A stretch of DNA of 11,067 nucleotides from Bacteroidales bacterium (GTDB taxonomy: Bacteria > Bacteroidota > Bacteroidia > Bacteroidales > WCHB1-69). The number at the start of each line of letters is the position of its first letter. The first letter of the stretch is position 1. Location: assembly GCA_017964755.1 (NCBI GenBank), contig JAGCRI010000087.1:1-11067 (forward strand), written 5' to 3'. Positions 6,994-11,067 of this stretch are shown here, one piece after another. The notes below the pieces were generated by a model. The model worked only from the letters and a program-made list of their open reading frames with translations, made no database searches and was not told the DNA's origin. The translations under genes and the position numbers were made by a program.

Positions 6994-7488
6994 AATCGTA
7001 TCCACATTTATAACATTGACCTTCCAATATGATGGCTTTTCATGTTGAGGCTGCAGTTTGTTTTTGTTTGCCTCTGGTGTGACTGAAGTGTCAACCTTTT
7101 CGTTATTTGTCTCGGTGAGATTTTTATTATCTTGATTTACAGTTGTTTGTTCTTTAATTACAGATTTTTTTGTAATCTGCTGTGTGGGTTCCGCTTCCTT
7201 ATTTGCAGCGAAAGTGTCAACGGTAATTTCCGCTATAGGTTCTTGCGGGGTCTCTATTGTTTGCGGTGTGGCTTCGTTTGCAGCGTTCCCGCTTCTCTTT
7301 TCAAAATTGATGTAAAATGCAATGCTTCCGATAATTATGGCTGAAATGACAGTTGCCGCAATTTTCGCAGTTACACTGATTGACGCCTTGCCGCTTTTTC
7401 TTTGGAACGACTTCCACGCTTTCGCGTTGTATGCAAATTGTTTCTCTTCAAATTTTTCTTTTATGAGCTTGTCAAAATTATCTGCCAT
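6988..7488 (-). CDS. Single-span membrane protein, putative anti-sigma factor partner of the ECF sigma
   Basis: 166 residues. A cytoplasmic N-terminus of about 40 residues (FDKLIKEKFEE..., with an Ala-Trp pair at 24-25) precedes one hydrophobic segment (about 41-61). A Thr/Gln/Asn/Glu-rich, low-complexity periplasmic tail follows to the end. The short N-terminus with an AW pair before a single membrane span is common in Bacteroidota proteins encoded beside ECF sigma factors. No zinc-binding HxxxCxxC anti-sigma motif is present. Its ATG lies inside the sigma gene (11-bp overlap), which implies translational coupling and a stoichiometric partnership. The anti-sigma role is inferred from position and topology, not from a recognised domain. 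The final Arg codon and stop fall in the heptamer repeat. It could instead be an unrelated envelope protein. Confidence 0.72.
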   Translation of the reverse strand: MADNFDKLIKEKFEEKQFAYNAKAWKSFQRKSGKASISVTAKIAATVISAIIIGSIAFYINFEKRSGNAANEATPQTIETPQEPIAEITVDTFAANKEAEPTQQITKKSVIKEQTTVNQDNKNLTETNNEKVDTSVTPEANKNKLQPQHEKPSYWKVNVINVDTIR

Positions 7489-8056
7489 AACCCTTCTGTT
7501 TAATAATTTTTTCCTTCAATATGTTCCGGGCATTGTTAAGATGCCAGAATGACGTACCCTCTTTAATGTTCAGTGCCTCTGCGATTTCCGTGTGCGAATA
7601 TCCGTCAAAGACAAACAGGTTGAAAACGGTTTTACTCATAGGCGGCAGCTCCTGTATCATCCTTATAAGTTCGTCTGCCGACATTTTGGCAATCGCCTCG
7701 TTTTCGCTCGCTCCGTTTATGGCGGTCTCCGCAATTTCACTGTACTCGATGTAAGTGTTTGCAAATGTCTTGTATTTCCTTCTGTAGTCTATTGCAGCGT
7801 TCACCATAATACGTTTGAGCCAGCCTTCAAAAGAACCTGTGTCGCGATAGTTGTCGATGTTTGCGAATATCTTGATGAATCCCTCGTTGAGCATATCCTG
7901 CGCCTCGTCATCGTCAGTCGCATATCGCACGCATATCGAGAACATTGAACCGTAAAACAACTTGAACAGCTTGTGCTGCGCCCCACGTTTGTTTTGTTTG
8001 CAACCTTCAATCAGCAGCAACAATTCATCTTCGTTGTTTTTTGGTGCGTTATTCAT
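7478..8056 (-). CDS. ECF-type RNA polymerase sigma factor (sigma-70 family)
   Basis: 192 residues, the usual ECF size. Region 2 spans about 27-95 and contains the core-binding and -10-recognition helix (DDDEAQDMLNEGFIKIF, then FEGWLKRIMVNAAIDYRR). Region 4 spans about 128-183 and has the helix-turn-helix DGYSHTEIAEALNIKEGTS followed by FWHLNNARNILK. The linker (about 98-125) is Ala/Glu-rich. It directs core polymerase to a small set of promoters, often those of its own operon and of envelope genes. It starts 49 bp after the barrel gene and overlaps the following membrane-protein gene by 11 bp, so all three are probably co-transcribed. No clear TAnnTTTG box is visible in the 49-bp gap. The target promoters are unknown. 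Confidence 0.93.
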   Translation of the reverse strand: MNNAPKNNEDELLLLIEGCKQNKRGAQHKLFKLFYGSMFSICVRYATDDDEAQDMLNEGFIKIFANIDNYRDTGSFEGWLKRIMVNAAIDYRRKYKTFANTYIEYSEIAETAINGASENEAIAKMSADELIRMIQELPPMSKTVFNLFVFDGYSHTEIAEALNIKEGTSFWHLNNARNILKEKIIKQKGYGR

Positions 8057-8105
8057 CTATGAAACGAAAATTGCTGTGATAATCTTGGGTAAGAATGGAA
8101 TTTTT

Positions 8106-8810
8106 TTAAAAGAAATTAATGGTCAGACCGAGTGACATCGGGTGGAGTTGAGGCCCTTTGCCGCTTTTGAAGAGGCTTGTAACCTCATAGCAGAAATAAA
8201 CTCCGACAAACTTCCAGCCTGTCCGCAAATAGACATCGAAATTGACTCTCTGCTTGTTTTTTATGTCGAAATTCTTTATATTCAAGTATTCATCAGGGTT
8301 CAGCGGATTATTCCCCCTGTAGCGTGTGGTTATTCCGGTAGTGAGACCGACTCGGATTCCGAGGCTGATTTTATATCCGCAGGGGTGGCGGTAACGGAAC
8401 TCCAACGGAATATGTATGTTTGTGAAAATCATCTTGTTTCGCTTGTAACTGACGTTTTCTGGTATCGCTGTGAACTGCATCACGCCGTTGCTGTCAGCTC
8501 CAAGTGTTGCGTTGCTATAAAGTGTGTAGTAGGAAAATCCGAGTCCTAATCCGAATGAGAAAGGCGCATCGTTCGGCAGCTTGAAATCGTACATGCCGGC
8601 GACATTGAACCCGGGATGGAACTTTTTTGCGTTGATTTCGCCCGGCGTGCCCATCCAAAAAGTGTGGAAAAAGTCAAGCATGAAGCGGTCGCGGATTATC
8701 TCAGGCTTCTTGTTTGGATCCTTTTTTACGTTCTTTACTTGGGCGTATGAAGGGTAGGGGCAAATGAAAGTAGAAAGAACCAATATTATGAGCGCCAGTA
8801 TTTTTTTCAT
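8106..8810 (-). CDS. Outer-membrane beta-barrel protein (PorT-like, OMP_b-brl_2 type)
   Basis: 234 residues. A signal peptide (about 1-23; hydrophobic core LALIILVLSTF, likely cut after SYA before Gln24) leads to a basic linker (24-40) and a series of amphipathic strands rich in Gly, Tyr and Phe (about 42-234). The chain ends with LGLTINFF, a terminal aromatic beta-signal expected for insertion by the BAM machinery. The pattern of a FSFGLGLGFS strand, IPLEFRYR and an LFKSGKGP loop before the last strand is typical of the small eight-stranded barrels found throughout Bacteroidales. No lipobox is seen. It is the first gene before the ECF sigma and membrane-protein genes, so it may be a target or sensor of that module. 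The transported or bound molecule, if any, is unknown; the resemblance to PorT is at family level only. Confidence 0.85.
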   Translation of the reverse strand: MKKILALIILVLSTFICPYPSYAQVKNVKKDPNKKPEIIRDRFMLDFFHTFWMGTPGEINAKKFHPGFNVAGMYDFKLPNDAPFSFGLGLGFSYYTLYSNATLGADSNGVMQFTAIPENVSYKRNKMIFTNIHIPLEFRYRHPCGYKISLGIRVGLTTGITTRYRGNNPLNPDEYLNIKNFDIKNKQRVNFDVYLRTGWKFVGVYFCYEVTSLFKSGKGPQLHPMSLGLTINFF

Positions 8811-8829
8811 ATTCCTGATTTTTAGGCTG

Positions 8830-8837
8830 CAAACTTA
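8830..8837 (-). promoter_or_regulatory. Putative -7 box (TAAGTTTG) for the barrel-sigma operon
   Basis: Read leftward, 8837-8830 is TAAGTTTG, an exact match to the Bacteroidota TAnnTTTG -7 consensus. It lies 19 bp before the ATG at 8810, implying a short leader of roughly 12-15 nt. No convincing -33 TTTG is visible upstream; that stretch is A/T-rich. It sits in the 83-bp gap after mltG, so the barrel gene probably has its own promoter. Confidence 0.5.
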
Positions 8838-8893
8838 CATAAAATTTTCGAATTATAGATGTATAAAGAAACAACGGAGAAAGACGGGAAATA

Positions 8894-9922
8894 TTATTTC
8901 TTTGAACGCTGGAGGCGATTCAGAGCCTTATGGTATTTCGCGGCGTTGGCGGCGTGCTGCGAAGCCGAGGCTGCAAAGTTGTGATAACCCGAGAAATCCT
9001 CTTTTGCACACATATACAGATAGTTATGGTGCGAATAGTGCAGCACAGAGTCAATAGTTGATATTTCGGGGATGCGAATCGGGCCGGGCGGCAACCCTGC
9101 GTATTTGTACGTGTTGTATGGTGAATCAATTTCAAGGTGAGAGTTGAGAATCCTCTTCAGTGTGAAATCCCCAACCGCATATTTGACAGTAGGGTCGGCG
9201 CAAAGGTTCATGCCCTTGTGAAGCCGGTTCATATAAAGTCCGGCAATTATGGCCTTTTCAGCGTTACGGTGGTTCTCCTCTTCAACAATTGAGGCAAGTA
9301 TGGAAACTTCGATTTTAGTGAGTCCTATCTTTTCTGCCTCTTGGCTGCGGCTGCCTTGCCAGAAACCGTCATACAAATTCATCATCTTTTCAAAAAACTC
9401 CTCTGCAGTGATGTCATAAAAAATTTCGTAGGTGTTCGGAATAAATCCGGTGAGACAGTTTTCGCTATTAAAACCATATTTCGACAGAAAAACACTGTCA
9501 TTTAGCAGTTTATAAAAATCTGAACTTTCAAAGAAAAATATCCCGTCAGTTTTTTCCGCTAACTGCTCTTTTGTCCTGATGTTGTTGAAAGTGAACTTTA
9601 CGGGGGTGTGCTGCCCGCGCCGCAGCCGCCTGATGATTTTATGGTTGTTTTCCCCTTCATTGAGGTGATATTTTCCGCATTTTACCTGCTTTTCGTATTT
9701 CATTATCCGTGCCGCCAATTTGAAGCTATTGTGGTTTTTTATTATGTTGTTCTTTTTTAAAGAATCTATAACTTGCTGGAAATTAGCATTTTTTGGAATT
9801 ATAAGAGTGTGTTGTGTGCAGTCGGTGTTGGGTGCGAAAAAGATGTAGGCCCCTGTTCCGGCAAGTAGTGCCATTGTTACAAATATGGCTGCGGATATGA
9901 TAATAACGGTCTTTTTTTTCAT
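8894..9922 (-). CDS. mltG: Endolytic peptidoglycan transglycosylase MltG (YceG-like)
   Basis: 342 residues from the ATG at 9922. MltG cleaves nascent glycan strands in the inner-membrane/periplasm zone and is thought to end strand elongation. Residues 1-4 are MKKK, about 5-29 form a membrane anchor, and an N-terminal LysM-like region (about 38-105) precedes the YceG domain. The catalytic Glu is expected to be Glu214 in ASIVEEE, by comparison with E. coli Glu218. CADPTVKYA (241-249) and DSPYNTY...GLPPGPI (266-282) complete the active-site signature. A longer frame opens upstream to 10072, but it would run about 150 bp into the preceding gene and would put the membrane anchor internally, so the start at 9922 is chosen. 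It starts one base after the preceding stop codon, implying coupling. No terminator is seen after the gene. Confidence 0.95.
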   Translation of the reverse strand: MKKKTVIIISAAIFVTMALLAGTGAYIFFAPNTDCTQHTLIIPKNANFQQVIDSLKKNNIIKNHNSFKLAARIMKYEKQVKCGKYHLNEGENNHKIIRRLRRGQHTPVKFTFNNIRTKEQLAEKTDGIFFFESSDFYKLLNDSVFLSKYGFNSENCLTGFIPNTYEIFYDITAEEFFEKMMNLYDGFWQGSRSQEAEKIGLTKIEVSILASIVEEENHRNAEKAIIAGLYMNRLHKGMNLCADPTVKYAVGDFTLKRILNSHLEIDSPYNTYKYAGLPPGPIRIPEISTIDSVLHYSHHNYLYMCAKEDFSGYHNFAASASQHAANAAKYHKALNRLQRSKK

Positions 9923-9923
9923 C

Positions 9924-10667
9924 TTAAATGAATGTCTGGTCGTTTTGTAACAGATCAAGGTATTTGGGGTTTGCCTGGCAGTCGAATGCCATTTTGCTGT
10001 ATGATATGTTTTTGTCGGAAAGCTGCGGTTTTGATACAAAAATCCTGTTTGTATTCTCTTCCCGAAAATCACTTATTTCCATTCCTATCTGATATAATAG
10101 CTTTTGAATGAACTTGTTTTCGGGTTGGGAAGAGGAGGCATCCGGGCGGAGCAGATCGGTTACGTCAGTGCATTTGCATTCAGGAATTTTCTTAAGAGTG
10201 TCTAAAGTCTCTTCCATGAGATTCCCTTTGTTTGCAAATATAATCAGCAGATAGTCAACCTCTAACAGATCCCAATAGAAAAGTTTCAGTCCGTTTCTGT
10301 TGAATATGTAGTAAGTGTCGTCGAAGAGGGAGAGTGTGCGGAAGCCTGCGTTTACCTCCGATTTTGCTGTAAAATTCTGGTCTAAGCGCTCAGTTTTGTT
10401 TTCAAAAATCACAAGACTTATTTCAGATTCCTCGTCTATCGGGGCATAGCACATCCTGAACTTCGCGTTTTTTTCAGATTCCTCCAAGTCGTAGTCTCCA
10501 ATGTACGATACATTTTTTTTCAGAATATTTGAAATTCTGTTCGACAAGGCAGGCATGCCGATATTTGTGTTGACGGCTATAAAGTAATAGTCGCGCCGGC
10601 TGCCTATGAACTCCGACAAAGAGACTTTTGCAGGGAATATTGAAGGTTTCTTTTTATTTCTTGGCAT
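9924..10667 (-). CDS. Hypothetical protein, divergent IPExxxVDY-like family
   Basis: 247 residues, no signal peptide or membrane span; probably cytoplasmic. I do not recognise a function. The layout (a DYYFIAV strand near 26-32, an SNRISNIL helix near 42-49, a charged middle, then YWDLLEVDYLLIIF at 131-144 and LDTLKKIPECKCTDV at 155-169) follows the small Bacteroidota family named after the motif IPExxxVDY. Here IPE is replaced by YWD while VDY is kept. If correct, the protein carries an unusual extra C-terminus of about 75 residues (about 173-247). Its ATG overlaps the stop of the pseudouridine synthase gene by 14 bp, and it ends one base before mltG, so the three are probably translated together. 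Family membership is tentative (about even odds); that it is a real gene is well supported by its tight packing. Confidence 0.85.
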   Translation of the reverse strand: MPRNKKKPSIFPAKVSLSEFIGSRRDYYFIAVNTNIGMPALSNRISNILKKNVSYIGDYDLEESEKNAKFRMCYAPIDEESEISLVIFENKTERLDQNFTAKSEVNAGFRTLSLFDDTYYIFNRNGLKLFYWDLLEVDYLLIIFANKGNLMEETLDTLKKIPECKCTDVTDLLRPDASSSQPENKFIQKLLYQIGMEISDFREENTNRIFVSKPQLSDKNISYSKMAFDCQANPKYLDLLQNDQTFI

Positions 10668-11067
10668 CTATAAGTGCTTTTTCTCTGTTGGTGATGTCAT
10701 AAATCGTTTCAGTCTCCTCTTCATATTCTTTGTGTTTCGCATAGTTGCGCCATTTGTCGAGTACTTCCTGAAAATCCTGCGGTAGTTCGGAATCAAAAAA
10801 CACATACTGGCCTGTGACGGGGTGCGTAATCCCAAGCGATTTGGCGTGCAGAGCCTGCCGCGGCATTGCCTTAAAGCAGTTGTTGACGAACTGCTTGTAT
10901 TTGGTGAAGGTTGTTCCTTTCAGAATCTGGTCGCCGCCGTATGACTCATCGTTGAAGAGCGGGTGTCCGATAGATTTCATGTGTACCCTTATCTGGTGGG
11001 TGCGTCCTGTTTCGAGCTGGCACTCGATGAGTGTAACATATCCGAAGCGTTCCAGAACGCGGTAGTG
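10654..11067 (-). CDS. rluD: RluA/RluD-family 23S rRNA pseudouridine synthase (N-terminal part outside window)
   Basis: C-terminal 137 codons; the frame stays open to the right edge. The sequence reads ...LIECQLETGRTHQIRVHM then KSIGHPLFNDESYGG, the conserved RluA-family stretch that positions target uridine and backbone. The catalytic Asp motif (HRLD) must lie beyond the window and could not be checked. The family converts specific uridines in 23S rRNA (or tRNA) to pseudouridine. The ATG at 10980 is an internal Met within that conserved stretch, not a start. The charged C-terminal tail (HKEYEEETETIYDITNREK) is typical of Bacteroidota members. The stop overlaps the next gene by 14 bp. RluD is the likeliest identity, but RluA or RluC types cannot be excluded from the C-terminus alone. 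Confidence 0.88.
   Translation of the reverse strand, partial: HYRVLERFGYVTLIECQLETGRTHQIRVHMKSIGHPLFNDESYGGDQILKGTTFTKYKQFVNNCFKAMPRQALHAKSLGITHPVTGQYVFFDSELPQDFQEVLDKWRNYAKHKEYEEETETIYDITNREKALIDAKK

Noticed and set aside
8057..8105. Separate promoter for the ECF sigma gene
   Set aside because: No TAnnTTTG box is seen in this 49-bp gap; co-transcription with the barrel gene is simpler.
7592..8549. Rightward frames of 118 and 135 residues opposite the sigma and barrel genes
   Set aside because: Both are antisense shadows of well-supported genes and have no family features or promoter.
9923..10072. N-terminal extension of MltG to an ATG at 10072
   Set aside because: It would overlap almost 150 bp of the preceding gene and place the membrane anchor internally. 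MKKK followed directly by the hydrophobic segment at 9922 is the normal MltG start.
10654..10980. Independent 108-residue protein starting at the ATG at 10980
   Set aside because: The Met lies in the RluA-family stretch TGRTHQIRVHM and the frame continues to the right edge, so it is an internal residue of the pseudouridine synthase.

Overview
The window looks like chromosomal DNA of an uncultured or poorly characterised member of the Bacteroidota, most likely Bacteroidales from a gut or similar anaerobic habitat. The evidence is a giant FISUMP-domain (Fibrobacter succinogenes major paralogous domain) surface protein, Bacteroidota-type Fn3-like repeats with the 'RGFC(Y/W)ST' signature, an ECF sigma factor next to an OMP_b-brl_2 beta-barrel gene, TAnnTTTG-type -7 promoter boxes, and no Shine-Dalgarno sequences before most starts. 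No rRNA, tRNA, CRISPR array, integrase or transposase was seen.

Layout. 2-4909 (+): the 3' part, over 1,630 codons, of a secreted or surface modular protein. It has a stalk resembling a phage tail fibre, then Fn3-like modules, then three FISUMP domains, and it ends at a strong intrinsic terminator. 5037-6770 (+): phosphoglucomutase/phosphomannomutase. 6745-6993: a repeat-dense convergent intergenic region with two blocks of a CTCCTAA-like heptamer and, between them, two copies of a 24-bp palindrome. 6988-8810 (-): an outer-membrane barrel gene, an ECF sigma factor, and a single-span membrane protein that may be its anti-sigma partner. 8894-11067 (-): a tight cluster of an RluD-type pseudouridine synthase (cut by the window edge), a divergent IPExxxVDY-like protein, and MltG.

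How they fit together. The leftward genes form two likely transcription units. rluD-like, hypothetical and mltG overlap or nearly touch (14-bp overlap, then 1-bp spacing). The barrel, sigma and membrane-protein genes follow behind a good TAAGTTTG box and end at a hairpin with a U tract. This second unit looks like an envelope-sensing or envelope-expression module. pgm is a single gene behind its own putative promoter.

The least ordinary feature is the heptamer/palindrome region. The repeats run into the 3' ends of both convergent genes and provide both stop codons. Because the unit is 7 bp long and carries TAA on one strand and TAG on the other, the array closes all reading frames in both directions.
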